Source: Ascoidea asiatica | Taxonomy: Eukaryota; Ascomycota; Saccharomycetes; Ascoideales; Ascoideaceae | Direction: 5' to 3' | Assembly (NCBI GenBank): GCA_001600695.1 | Contig: BCKQ01000003.1 | Span: 806,001 to 870,000 of the forward strand | Length of the DNA stretch: 64,000 nt | Shown: positions 9,750 through 19,510 of the stretch, piece by piece | Position numbering within the stretch: position 1 is the first letter of the stretch | Layout of the letters: each line of letters begins with the position of its first letter | Notes under the pieces: model-generated | Seen by the model: only the letters and a program-made list of their open reading frames with translations | What the model was told of the DNA's origin: nothing | Databases searched by the model: none | Position numbers and translations under genes: made by a program

Positions 9750-11531
9750 ATGAGTGCTGCAGTAGAAAACTCAAACTCCAATTCTTCCTTGGAGAAAAAA
9801 GATTTAGGTGCAGAAGAATTAAATATTGGAGCAGATACTTCTGATTCTGAAGAAGTTAAAAAAGTCCTTCAACTTCCTGGTTTCAAAGAAACTTTCAATC
9901 CAGAATTAGGAAATGGAACAAAAAGAAAATTAACCTACAGACAGATCATGTTAATGGTCATTGGTTCTTGTATAGGTTCTTCATTATTTGTTTCTTTATC
10001 TACTCCTCTTGTCCTTTATGGTTCTTTGGCCTTATTTATAGCTTTTGTATTTTGGTCCGTTTTTGTTATTTGGCCTTTAATGCAAGCTGCTTGTGAAATG
10101 GCGGCTTGGTTACCAATTAAAGGGTCTTTTTTTCATTTTGCTGCTAGATTTGTTGATCCTGCTTTAGCTTTTCCCGTTGGTCTTATGTATGCGTATTCTA
10201 TTTCCATTTATGTCTGTGTTGAAATGGTTGGTTTTGGTTCCCTTATTGATTATTGGGATGTTGATGTACCATTATGGTCTTTTATATTACTTGGAATTGG
10301 TTTAATTACCATTGTTAATGTATTAGCTGTTAACGTTTTTGGAGAAATTGAATTTTTCACTTCTATATTTAAAGTTTTATTAGTTCTTGGTTTAATGATA
10401 TTTTCATTTTTAAGTATGTGTGGTGCTAATCCAAAACATGATGCTTATGGTTTTCAACACTGGAAAGAAGGTGGATTATGGAAACAAATTTATAAAACTG
10501 GTGATTCTGGTAGATTTCTTGCCTTCTTTAATGTTTTCGTATATAGTGCTTTTGCCTCAGGTGGCCCAGAAGCTATTTTAGTTTATGCAGGTGAGGTTAG
10601 ACGTCCAAGAAGAGCTATTCCTTTAGCTGGTAGATCTGCTTTTTTCAGAATTTATCTTTTTTACATTGGTGGTATTTTCTTTATGAATACAATTTGTGCC
10701 TCAAATAATAAAGCTTTATTATTAGCTAGAGCCACTGCAAAAGTTGGTGCTGGTGCTTCTCCCTGGGTTATTGGTATTAAATCAGTTGGTGTACATGGAT
10801 TTGATTCCTTGATAAATGCAATTGTCATGATTTCTGTTTGGTCTTGTGGTAATGCTGCTACTTATTGTGCAAGTAGAACTGTTTATGCAATGTCTTTGGC
10901 TGGTTACTTTCCAAGATTTTTAACTAAATGTTTGAAAAATGGTTGTCCAATCTATGCTTTATTAGTCGCTGATTCTCTTTCACTTCTTTCATTTATGGCA
11001 ACAAGTAAAGATTCTCTTACTGTTTATACTTGGTTCGTTAATATCTGTGCATCATCTGTTTTATTGGTTCATGCAAGTATATTCTTAAGTCATATTCGTT
11101 TTAGAGCTGCTATGAAAGTTCAAGGTTTAACAAATCCTTATTATGTCACACCTTTCGGATTACAACCATATGCTTCTTATGTTGGTTTATTTTTCTGTTT
11201 GCTTTGTTCCTTTTTCAATGGTTATTGGATTTTTATTCACGGAAATTTCACTGTTGCTAGCTTATTTACATATTATTTCTCTCCTGTTTTTTTCGCACTC
11301 TGTTATGTTTTTTGGAAAGTATGGTTCAAGACCTCCATTATTCCACTTGCAGAAGTTGATTTGATTACAGGAAAGGCTGCAATTGACAAAGAAGAGAAAC
11401 AAGATATAGAAGATGATGAAGCAGCAGAAGCAGCTAAGGGTGAGCCTAGTGGTTTTGTTAAGGCTATGAAAATGGTTCTTAAAGGTATTGCTGTATTTGT
11501 TTATAGTTCAAATAAAGCTCCTCTCAAATGA
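9750..11531 (+). CDS. Amino-acid permease of the YAT/APC family (third, divergent copy)
   Basis: 593-residue paralogue of the two minus-strand permeases and divergent in orientation from them. It keeps the same blocks in order: an acidic N-tail, LPGFKETF, helix 1 with MVIGSCIGSSLFV, EMAAWLPIKGSFFHF, the loop CGANPKHDAYGFQHWKEGG shared by all three copies, GGPEAILVYAGEVRRPRRAIP, and GAGASPWVIGI. The C-tail ends in an acidic, alanine-rich stretch and a final hydrophobic segment. About 12 membrane helices are expected, with proton-driven amino-acid uptake at the plasma membrane. Codon use is a little less extreme in AT than in the Asn-rich genes nearby and no CTG codon was noticed, as expected of a well-expressed gene. 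ATG at 9750 is the first in frame. Substrate unknown. Confidence 0.9.
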   Translation: MSAAVENSNSNSSLEKKDLGAEELNIGADTSDSEEVKKVLQLPGFKETFNPELGNGTKRKLTYRQIMLMVIGSCIGSSLFVSLSTPLVLYGSLALFIAFVFWSVFVIWPLMQAACEMAAWLPIKGSFFHFAARFVDPALAFPVGLMYAYSISIYVCVEMVGFGSLIDYWDVDVPLWSFILLGIGLITIVNVLAVNVFGEIEFFTSIFKVLLVLGLMIFSFLSMCGANPKHDAYGFQHWKEGGLWKQIYKTGDSGRFLAFFNVFVYSAFASGGPEAILVYAGEVRRPRRAIPLAGRSAFFRIYLFYIGGIFFMNTICASNNKALLLARATAKVGAGASPWVIGIKSVGVHGFDSLINAIVMISVWSCGNAATYCASRTVYAMSLAGYFPRFLTKCLKNGCPIYALLVADSLSLLSFMATSKDSLTVYTWFVNICASSVLLVHASIFLSHIRFRAAMKVQGLTNPYYVTPFGLQPYASYVGLFFCLLCSFFNGYWIFIHGNFTVASLFTYYFSPVFFALCYVFWKVWFKTSIIPLAEVDLITGKAAIDKEEKQDIEDDEAAEAAKGEPSGFVKAMKMVLKGIAVFVYSSNKAPLK

Positions 11532-12017
11532 TTTTTTTTGGACAACTTTTTTTTACATATTTTCTTGCATTCTTCACTCCAGCTTTATTTCTTTATGTGC
11601 TTTTGTCATTCTTTCTTAATAATTTTAATATTTTTATATCCAGAGTTTATATTTTAATGTCATTTTTTTGAAAAAATTCTCTAAAGATTTTTTAATCGTA
11701 AAATTTTTTATATTAATGCGAATTAATTTTTGGTAAGCATAATTTTTGGTTTAAGCTATTCTTTTGTTTATTTTGATATTATTATATCACGTCAAAATTT
11801 TTACGTTTAATTTGTCAATAGAATAATGCAAAATCAAAAGTCATAATGCTGTAAAACAGATATTGTTGAAAGATCTAAACAAAGTTATCAGGACTCAATT
11901 GAAAATAGTCAAAAAAAAATTTATAATAAAAATTATAAAAAGTGTAAAACGCTCATAGTAAATATAAATTAAAAATCAATGTTTATTTTGTAAGAAGTGA
12001 AAGATGGTAAATTATTT
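11532..12017. other. Convergent 3' intergenic region
   Basis: AT-rich spacer between the 3' ends of the plus-strand permease and the minus-strand kinase. Only T-rich and A-rich runs typical of yeast polyadenylation regions are seen. Confidence 0.6.
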
Positions 12018-13622
12018 TTAGAGATCAGTATTAAAACTTCTAATATATGGACTTGCAATACCTTCCTCATAAAGTTCATTGAAATATTTTTTCTTTTTAC
12101 TTATTATGGATGATCTATCTCCGCTTCTCGTAGGATTATTTAAATTATGATGATTTTGAGTCCCATCATTTCCCAAAACACTTATGGGATAGTTTCTAGT
12201 ATCTATCATTAATCTTTCGTTGGAATTATTTGACAAATTCATTGGGGAAGTTTTTTGCTTGTGATTGTTTAAATTTTGAGAAGATGGTTGTAAATGAGAA
12301 TATTTCTTTGGTGAAGTGGAGGGAGAATCATAATCATTTATAGGTGGTGCGTAATTTAATTTTTGCCTGGGGATCGCCTTCATTGGAATCCTGGCATTAG
12401 GGTTATTATTCATCATTTGAATCTGATTGCTATTTATACTGTTTAAAGTATCTCTTTGGGCAGCTAAGTATATTTGTTTTTGTTGCTCTTGTTGTTGTTG
12501 TTGCTGTGATTGCAATATAACTTTCAATCGTTTATCAACATTCTGTTTAACAACATGATCAAATTCATTTTGATACTGTTGTCTTGTCTCTTCTAGATGA
12601 TTGTTCAAAGCTATATCCTTTTCCCGAAGCTCGAGTTCTTTGGCTTTTAAATCATTCTTAGATATTATTAAATTTTTCTCTATTTCTGCCAATCTTTTTT
12701 CTCTAATTTTCAACTCAATTTCTTTTCGAAATATCTTAATTGAAGTTTCTTCTATCAATAAATACGCAGGAGGTCTTTGATCTGGGTTTATATTTATACA
12801 GGCAGTTATTGTCATTTTTAATTTTGAAGAATATAAGGAAGGCAAAGCTGGGAAAACACCTTTTTTGATTTTAGTATGCAATTCCATATGTGACTTAGCT
12901 TCAAATGGGGGATGTAATGCACATAATTCATAAATTACACACCCCAATGACCAAATATCACACAAAGGTGTGTATGGTTGATTTGTTAAAACTTCTGGAG
13001 ACATATAATACGGAGTTCCTACATAAGTCCTTGCCAATTCTGTTTCCCTAGTTAAAAGTTTAGCTAATCCAAAATCACCAAGTTTAACAATATTGTCTTT
13101 TAATAAAAATACATTATCTGGTTTTATATCTCTATGTATTACGACATTATCATTATTTATAATTTCGGGTTGATTAACAGAAGAACTAGATTTGAAAATA
13201 TTATTTTTTATTGAAGGAGGATCAATTCCATAATGACATCGATATAAAGCCAGGATTAATTGGGTGAAAATAGACCAAACAAAATCTTCGGGCACATATT
13301 CTCCAGTAGATTTTGCATTTTTGATTATCTTTGATAAGTCTCCATTATCGCAGTACTCCATATAGAGATAAACCATCTGCGTTAAGGAATCATGTTCATG
13401 ATGAATATATTGAACTATGTTTGGATGAGTGACAGTCTTTAGAATTCTTATTTCAGCCACCAATTGTGATCTTTCTTTTGGGTCCATCTTATTATAAGCT
13501 ATTTCCTTTCGCACAAATATTTTACCATCACTTTTTCTTCGAACCTTTCTGACACTGCCGAAGGACCCTCGACCAATTAGTTCAAGTACCTCAAAATCGA
13601 ACATAGGGTTCGGAGAAGCCAT
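12018..13622 (-). CDS. KIN3: NIMA-family serine/threonine protein kinase (Kin3-like)
   Basis: 534 residues. The kinase domain fills about residues 10-285 at the very N-terminus, as in fungal NIMA/Kin3 kinases. Visible elements are the glycine loop GRGSFG (17-22), the ATP lysine in VRK (K39), HRDIKPDN with catalytic D165, DFG at 183-185, GTPYYMSPE in the activation segment, and CDIWSLGC. Between LYRCHYG and HRD lies an insert of about 25 residues, typical of Kin3. The C-terminal half begins with a charged coiled coil (about 295-380, regular REKRLAEIEKNL-type heptads), then a Gln run and a Ser/Asn-rich tail, matching the NIMA layout of kinase plus coiled coil. The family acts in mitotic entry, chromosome segregation and spindle checkpoint control. 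Residue 124 is encoded by CTG in a position that is Thr in some fungal relatives. ATG at 13622. Confidence 0.9.
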   Translation of the reverse strand: MASPNPMFDFEVLELIGRGSFGSVRKVRRKSDGKIFVRKEIAYNKMDPKERSQLVAEIRILKTVTHPNIVQYIHHEHDSLTQMVYLYMEYCDNGDLSKIIKNAKSTGEYVPEDFVWSIFTQLILALYRCHYGIDPPSIKNNIFKSSSSVNQPEIINNDNVVIHRDIKPDNVFLLKDNIVKLGDFGLAKLLTRETELARTYVGTPYYMSPEVLTNQPYTPLCDIWSLGCVIYELCALHPPFEAKSHMELHTKIKKGVFPALPSLYSSKLKMTITACININPDQRPPAYLLIEETSIKIFRKEIELKIREKRLAEIEKNLIISKNDLKAKELELREKDIALNNHLEETRQQYQNEFDHVVKQNVDKRLKVILQSQQQQQQEQQKQIYLAAQRDTLNSINSNQIQMMNNNPNARIPMKAIPRQKLNYAPPINDYDSPSTSPKKYSHLQPSSQNLNNHKQKTSPMNLSNNSNERLMIDTRNYPISVLGNDGTQNHHNLNNPTRSGDRSSIISKKKKYFNELYEEGIASPYIRSFNTDL

Positions 13623-14174
13623 TGAGAAAGGTTTATTTATACTTTGTTATTATTTGGAAATGAGATGGTAAGAAAAAAGATGAAAAATTGAACAATATAA
13701 TTTTTCAATTCTCATCACAAATATTTTTCAAAGGATAAATAATTTTCTTGTGATGTATTGGAGGAATTAGAGTTCTAGTAATAGAGGAGCCAGTCACAAT
13801 TGTGAATCTTTTGAAAGATTCTACATTCAACCCTTGGATAATAATTAATTATTCAGGGAAATAGCATTAAAAAACATCAAAATTTAACAGAAAATACGCT
13901 ACGTTATCTATTGATAACGTTTCTGAGGTGAACATAAATTTGAACTTTTCATGGTACGTAAATATAAAGACTTGTTTACAAACTTCCAAATACGGAAACA
14001 AGGCTTAAGAGATTGTCGCCAGTTGTATGGGAGTTCTATACGTTCTAAAACTAAAAGTTCAAGCTGAGAATTTAATCTTCAATTATTAGGGCATTACTTA
14101 TTACTGAAATAGATTTTTATTTTATTTTTGTTTCCTTTTTACATTAAATTAAAAAAATGGACTATAAAAAATGT
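13623..14174. other. Upstream region of KIN3 and 3' region of OSH1
   Basis: 552 bp spacer between two minus-strand genes. Apart from the inverted repeat at 13901-13920, nothing specific is seen. Confidence 0.6.
13901..13920. promoter_or_regulatory. 20-bp inverted repeat ACGTTATC-N4-GATAACGT
   Basis: Perfect 8-bp arms with a TATT centre, about 280-300 bp upstream of the KIN3 ATG. The arms contain GATA/TATC cores. Probable protein-binding dyad, or a small hairpin; no known factor is claimed. Confidence 0.35.
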
Positions 14175-17100
14175 TCAAAATATATCACCCACATCCTTCA
14201 AGTCTTGATTGGATCTTCTGACCCAGTAATTTCCATTATACTGCCAGTATTCGTCACCCGTAATCGGATGAATTTTTTTCTCAAACCACCGTGGTTCATA
14301 TTCAATTCCCTTTACATCTCTCATTTTTTTTGCATCTCTCTGTTTTTCCTCAACCCTGTGCTTCTCATCAGAGGCATCATCATATCTACCTTCTTCCATA
14401 GCTCTTTGATCTGGTCTCAATCTAGTATCCGTTGGAGGCAAGAAGGGCTTTAAATGTGGTTGCAAGGCATTTAATGAAATTGCAAATTGTGTAAGATTAA
14501 AAGGAGACCTAGGTCTTGGATTGGCTTCCCATAATATTGTTTTTCTACCGTATTTATTTTCCCCTTGATTTATAATTTTTTTGCAAAATATTTTTGAATT
14601 CCAATGACCATAAACAACATAACAGGCCTTATTGTTTTTATTGTATACAGTTCCTTTGACTTCATAGGCTGCTGATGCTCTCCATCCTCTTTGTTTGAAA
14701 GTAAAAATGATTCGATCTCCAGTTGTGTGATTTTTAATTTCCATTTCACCATATTGATCAACAACAGGACGACCAATGAGAATACCAACAACTGAACTCG
14801 TAACTTTTTTCCATGTGTATAATTCATCATCGGCAAGTTTCACTCCTTTGGAGTCAAATACACCTAAAACAGGTCTGATTCTCAAAAACCATTGTCCTAA
14901 TGGATGAATGTCAAAGGTTCTACCGTTGAATTTTGATTTAACTGCACTTTCCCCTACATAATCCCATTTTGGAGATTCCGCAATAGCTGCAGACACAGGA
15001 GGATGATGAGATACTTGTTCTACAAGAAATCTATATTTCTGATCTGTACGGCAATATTCATAAGTTTCACCAAGAAGTGGATTGAAAGGTTTTGCAACAC
15101 GATTAATAGTAGAACAATACTCAGAAGCTGCAAATGCAGCAACATAACACATTCTAAATGTTGAATCTTCTGCTTCCGCGGCTTTATCTAATAGATAACT
15201 ATATTCCATATCTTCCGCCACACGTTGTAAAAGAGAAGTACATTCATTAAATGAAACAGGTAATGTCATTCTAGTCATATCTTTACCAATCAACGATTTA
15301 AGAATACCCCAGAGAGAAATTGCAGGTCTATCATCTTCTTCCATAGCCAATCTCTTACGTATTGGATCTTCATACCCCTTAAAGGATCCTTCTGATTTTA
15401 ACCTTTCCCATATTTGTTTATGAAGCTCATTAATTTTAGGTTTTTCTTCAATTGTTACTTCTTGAATTTCTTCATTTGAGTTTTCTTTTTCCACATTTGA
15501 TATACCTTCTTGATGGTAACCTGTAATAGTTTTTGTTTCAGAAGCTAAACTATCTTCCTTTATATTAATAATTGGTTTCTCAGTTAAAGGCAGAACATCC
15601 GGAACTGTTTTTAAAGAGGAAACTGGACCTTTTGAAGTTTCCAGATGTAATTTTTCATTTTCATCATCTTCATTTGCAGCATCAAAGAACATATCAGAAT
15701 CAGAATCAGATTCCTCAACAAACTTACGAATTGCATTATCATCAATGCTTATTTTCTGGTTTATTGGTTCAAGAGTTGCACTTAAATTATCATTTTCAGT
15801 TTCTTCTAGATCTTCTTGCAAAGGAGGATTTTTTTCAAGAAATAATGATTTATTTTCCTTCTCCATATCATCCGACGACTTATCAATTGGTTTTCTTCTA
15901 TTAATTTCATGCAACTGAGCATCAATTGAAGAACTCCTTAATCTTTCAACGGGAATAATAGGTTCAGAAACAACAATTTGATTATAATTTTTATCATAAT
16001 CATTCATAGTATTCGAAACAACCCTTGAAATTTCTTCACTTAAATTATCCAGGCTTGATAAACTATTTTTTCTTTCATTACTTATACTTTCTCTTCTAGA
16101 AGTTAAGGATTTAACCGAAGTTAAATGAAGTCTTTTTCTTTCTTCCAAAATAATTCTTTCTTTTAATACTTTTTTTAAATTTCTTCTTTCAAATTCAAGT
16201 TTTTCTAATTTCTCAACATTTTTCATATTTTCCTTTTCTACTTCTTTTATTGAATTTTCCCATAATTCATTTATTTTACGAGCCTTGTTTACAGTTTTAA
16301 TTAATTTTGAAGTTGCTAAAACATTTAATTTATTATAATTGTCAAAATCAGTTGAAACATTGGAAAGGCAATTTAAAGCTTCTTTTATAGATTGATGAAT
16401 ACTTTGTAATTTTTCATTTTCGTTATCAATATTATCAGTTTTACTATCAGAAGTTTCAGATGAAGAATCATACTTTTGAAGTGATTTTGGAAATATTTTA
16501 ATTGTTGCATTTAATAAATCAGTTAATAAAGTCATTTGGAATAAAATTGATTTTTGTAAAGGTTGAGTAGATCTTTCACATTTTGATACTACCAGATTCA
16601 AATCCATTTCAGATTCTTCATCTTCATCATCAAATTCATCATCAATATCAAAATTTTCATCTTCAGAGTGTACAGCAGTACTTAAGCTTGAAACATTATC
16701 AGAATCTCTTGGGAAAGATTCTCCTGGACTTAATTTTGATGAATTTATATTACTTGAAGAAGTTTTTAAATTATCATTAATATTTATTGAATGAGTATTA
16801 GGAGAAGAAACTGAAGCTGAATCATTATTATTTTTATTTGTAGAACTAAATGATAATGAAGACATATGACTTGCATTTCTTAATTTATAAACTGAAGAAG
16901 TAAGAAAAGATTTACTTCTTTTATGAGAATTTTGAGATGAAATATTTTGATTTGTAGGAGATAAAGAATGACTAGAATGAGTATAAGATCTAGTTTTTGG
17001 ACTATTTTTAGGACTATTTTTATAATTATTAATTTTTGGACTTATTACAGAAGAATTATTTGATTCAGTTGAAGAAATTTGTTGTTGTATTTGTTGTTGT

Positions 17101-18671
17101 TGCTGTCTTAATTTTATATCTCTATCTTTTGCAAATCTAATTGCACCTTGAATAGCCCAACCCCATCTATTAACTTCTACAGGATGATTACCTTTTAAAT
17201 GCCATCTAATATTATTTTTTGAAGCAATAATTTCAAATTTTATTTTTTCAGAAGAATCTAAATGTAAAGTACAATTTTTTAAATTTATTGAACCTCTACA
17301 AGAAGAATTTATATCATCTTGATTTTTATAATAAGATAAAATTCCATCAGAATCTAAAATAAACCAACGTAATTTATAACCACTTGCTAAATTTGTCCAT
17401 TTTTTTAAATAACCTTTTAAAGTTGGAGATTTTTCCATATTATTTAAATTACCAATAATTGCATTTTGATTATTATTTGAGATATAATTATTATGATTTG
17501 TAGATGAATTTGAATTAAAATCTAAAGAAGAATTTAAATTTGGACTTGAAATTGAATTTTGAATTGAATCATTTTGATCAAAATTATCAATTGTTATATT
17601 TTTGATAGTTGCAGGAGAACTAAGAATATTATTATCAAAATTATTTTGTTGTTCAATTTTATTAATATTATTATTATTATCATTAAAATTATTATTGATG
17701 TTATTATTATTGATGTTATTATTATTGATGTTATTATTATTGTTATTATTATTATCTAAAGATATTATTACACTTTGTCTTTGAGAAGCATCTTTTAATA
17801 ATTTTTTAATTTGATCATCTTTTTTTGAAGTTATTTCTATAGGTAATTTACCTCTTTTATCTCTTTTAAAAGGATCACCACCATGATTTAAAATCCATTT
17901 AATCATTTGAATATCTTTTTTTTTAATAAATTCATGTAAAATAGTATCACCAGTTTTTGGATCAAGACCATTTAAATCTAATAATTCATTATTTCTATTT
18001 GAATTTGAATTTAAAATTAAATTTAAATTATTAAAATCTCTATTTGTAAAAGCAGATCTTAATAATTTTGAAATTTTTTCAATATATTTTAATCTTTCAT
18101 TATTCATAAAATTATAAATTATTGGATTAATTTGAAAACTTAAATCTATTGGTTGTTTATTTGAATTATTATAAATTGTATCATCAATTTTTGGATTTGA
18201 TAATAATAAAGAAATAACTTCTAAATTTGAATTTAAAACAGCAATATGTAAAGGAGTATTACCATTTTCATCTTGAGAATTAATATTAATAATTTGATTA
18301 TTATTAATATTATCATTATTTGAATTTAAATCAATTAATTCTTTTATAAAATTAGTTGGACAAATTTGAATTGCATAATGTAAAATTAAAGATCTAATTT
18401 TTTTAATTCTTAAATCATTTGAATTTGATAAAAGTTTAATTTTTTCAATATCATTTGATTTTAAAGCTTCAAGTAATTTTAATTTATATAAAGGTACATT
18501 AATTATATTTTTTTTAAAAAATTCATTATTTTTCTCTAAATTTTCTTTAGTTTTATTATTTTTAATATTTTTAATATTTTTTATCTTATTATTATCATTA
18601 TCTTGATTAAGTTTATTATTTAATGATTTTTTAGAATTTATACTTGAATCTATAGATAATTTGTTATCCAT
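14175..18671 (-). CDS. OSH1: Oxysterol-binding protein homologue, long form (Osh1/Osh2 type)
   Basis: 1498-residue lipid-transfer protein with the full long-OSBP layout. Ankyrin repeats lie at about 60-290 (for example GNTPLHIAVLNSNLEVISLL), followed by an Asn-rich linker, a PH domain at about 415-525 (GYLKKWTNLASGYKLRWFIL ... WGWAIQGAIRFA), a long Ser/Asp/Glu-rich linker with coiled-coil segments, an FFAT-like motif with core FFDA at 995-998 flanked by SDSD and EDDE, and the C-terminal OSBP-related domain from about 1085. The ORD signature EQVSHHPP is at 1218-1225. Known role of the family: exchange of sterol and PI4P at ER contact sites, with FFAT binding the ER VAP protein (Scs2 in yeast) and PH/ankyrin targeting Golgi or nucleus-vacuole junction. 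Osh1 and Osh2 are paralogues in baker's yeast, so this probably represents both. ATG at 18671. Confidence 0.93.
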   Translation of the reverse strand: MDNKLSIDSSINSKKSLNNKLNQDNDNNKIKNIKNIKNNKTKENLEKNNEFFKKNIINVPLYKLKLLEALKSNDIEKIKLLSNSNDLRIKKIRSLILHYAIQICPTNFIKELIDLNSNNDNINNNQIININSQDENGNTPLHIAVLNSNLEVISLLLSNPKIDDTIYNNSNKQPIDLSFQINPIIYNFMNNERLKYIEKISKLLRSAFTNRDFNNLNLILNSNSNRNNELLDLNGLDPKTGDTILHEFIKKKDIQMIKWILNHGGDPFKRDKRGKLPIEITSKKDDQIKKLLKDASQRQSVIISLDNNNNNNNNINNNNINNNNINNNFNDNNNNINKIEQQNNFDNNILSSPATIKNITIDNFDQNDSIQNSISSPNLNSSLDFNSNSSTNHNNYISNNNQNAIIGNLNNMEKSPTLKGYLKKWTNLASGYKLRWFILDSDGILSYYKNQDDINSSCRGSINLKNCTLHLDSSEKIKFEIIASKNNIRWHLKGNHPVEVNRWGWAIQGAIRFAKDRDIKLRQQQQQIQQQISSTESNNSSVISPKINNYKNSPKNSPKTRSYTHSSHSLSPTNQNISSQNSHKRSKSFLTSSVYKLRNASHMSSLSFSSTNKNNNDSASVSSPNTHSININDNLKTSSSNINSSKLSPGESFPRDSDNVSSLSTAVHSEDENFDIDDEFDDEDEESEMDLNLVVSKCERSTQPLQKSILFQMTLLTDLLNATIKIFPKSLQKYDSSSETSDSKTDNIDNENEKLQSIHQSIKEALNCLSNVSTDFDNYNKLNVLATSKLIKTVNKARKINELWENSIKEVEKENMKNVEKLEKLEFERRNLKKVLKERIILEERKRLHLTSVKSLTSRRESISNERKNSLSSLDNLSEEISRVVSNTMNDYDKNYNQIVVSEPIIPVERLRSSSIDAQLHEINRRKPIDKSSDDMEKENKSLFLEKNPPLQEDLEETENDNLSATLEPINQKISIDDNAIRKFVEESDSDSDMFFDAANEDDENEKLHLETSKGPVSSLKTVPDVLPLTEKPIINIKEDSLASETKTITGYHQEGISNVEKENSNEEIQEVTIEEKPKINELHKQIWERLKSEGSFKGYEDPIRKRLAMEEDDRPAISLWGILKSLIGKDMTRMTLPVSFNECTSLLQRVAEDMEYSYLLDKAAEAEDSTFRMCYVAAFAASEYCSTINRVAKPFNPLLGETYEYCRTDQKYRFLVEQVSHHPPVSAAIAESPKWDYVGESAVKSKFNGRTFDIHPLGQWFLRIRPVLGVFDSKGVKLADDELYTWKKVTSSVVGILIGRPVVDQYGEMEIKNHTTGDRIIFTFKQRGWRASAAYEVKGTVYNKNNKACYVVYGHWNSKIFCKKIINQGENKYGRKTILWEANPRPRSPFNLTQFAISLNALQPHLKPFLPPTDTRLRPDQRAMEEGRYDDASDEKHRVEEKQRDAKKMRDVKGIEYEPRWFEKKIHPITGDEYWQYNGNYWVRRSNQDLKDVGDIF

Positions 18672-19500
18672 TTTACTATACTTTTAATTTAAGTATTTAT
18701 TATTATAATTGATATTATAATTATTATTAATATTGTTATTGTTATTGATTTATTTGTAATTGATTAAATTTGACAATAATGAGAAATGAGAAATGAGAAA
18801 TGAATAAAGTTAAAGTGCAATTTGAAGTAATTGAGGTCAATTTATACAATAATTCCAAAGGCAGTCAGTTTATCAAGCAAGCAATATAATATTTCAATGA
18901 TTGATTAATTGAATAGTTGAATAGCAGGTTAATTGATTGATAAATATAATATGAAGTAAGTAAATAATTCAAAAGAGATATAAAATCGAATATAATATAA
19001 TAAAATAAAATATATCAGAGAAAAGTAATGGATAAAGACTCGATGTCAAAGCTATCAACCTTTCTATATTTCTTTCTATCTTTCTCTCATACTGAACAGA
19101 AGACAGACAGATCGCTCGCTATCTGAGATAACCAGCAGAAGCTGTCTCGTTCTTCGCTTTCTTCGCTTTCTTCGCTTTCTTCGCTTTCTTCGCTTTCTTT
19201 GTTTTCTCGTTCGTTTCGCAAGCAAAGAACAAAACAAAACAGAATTGTTGACACTCCGCCTTCCCCGGCAACACACGCACGCAGTACCGCAGTAGGGGCG
19301 ACGCAGTTTGAGCAGCGCAAAAATACAAGAAAAAGCAGTGGGACGACGGCATTAAAGTTCAGGGACAGTATGCGTGTTCTGTCCCGATATCTATTTTTCT
19401 ATAATATAAGGTTGAATTGTCATTACTGTTTTAATATCTAAATTCTAAACATTTAATTATTCAAATATTCAAATATTCAAATATTCAAATATTCAAATAT
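18672..19500. other. Intergenic region: OSH1 upstream and CDC15 3' end
   Basis: 829 bp. It holds an AT-rich OSH1-proximal part, a GC-richer block at about 19100-19380, a 9-bp minisatellite at 19151-19198 and an 8-bp minisatellite that runs into CDC15. Small frames on both strands across the GC-rich block have no recognisable content. Confidence 0.6.
19151..19198. repeat. 9-bp minisatellite (TCTTCGCTT)n
   Basis: Just over five perfect head-to-tail copies of a pyrimidine-rich 9-mer, about 480-530 bp upstream of the OSH1 start. Because the unit is a multiple of three, it keeps a spurious Lys/Glu/Ser-rich frame open on the minus strand. Copy number is likely to vary between strains. Confidence 0.8.
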
Positions 19501-19510
19501 TCAAATATTC
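19458..19510. repeat. 8-bp minisatellite (ATTCAAAT)n across the CDC15 stop codon
   Basis: About six copies of the 8-mer, running from the 3' untranslated side into the last codons of CDC15; its stop codon (TGA on the minus strand, 19501-19503) lies inside the array. Changes in copy number downstream of the stop would leave the protein unchanged. Confidence 0.8.

Noticed and set aside
17574-17784. Plus-strand Ile/Leu-rich frames opposite OSH1
   Set aside because: Antisense shadows of an Asn-coding repeat (AAT/ATT) in OSH1.
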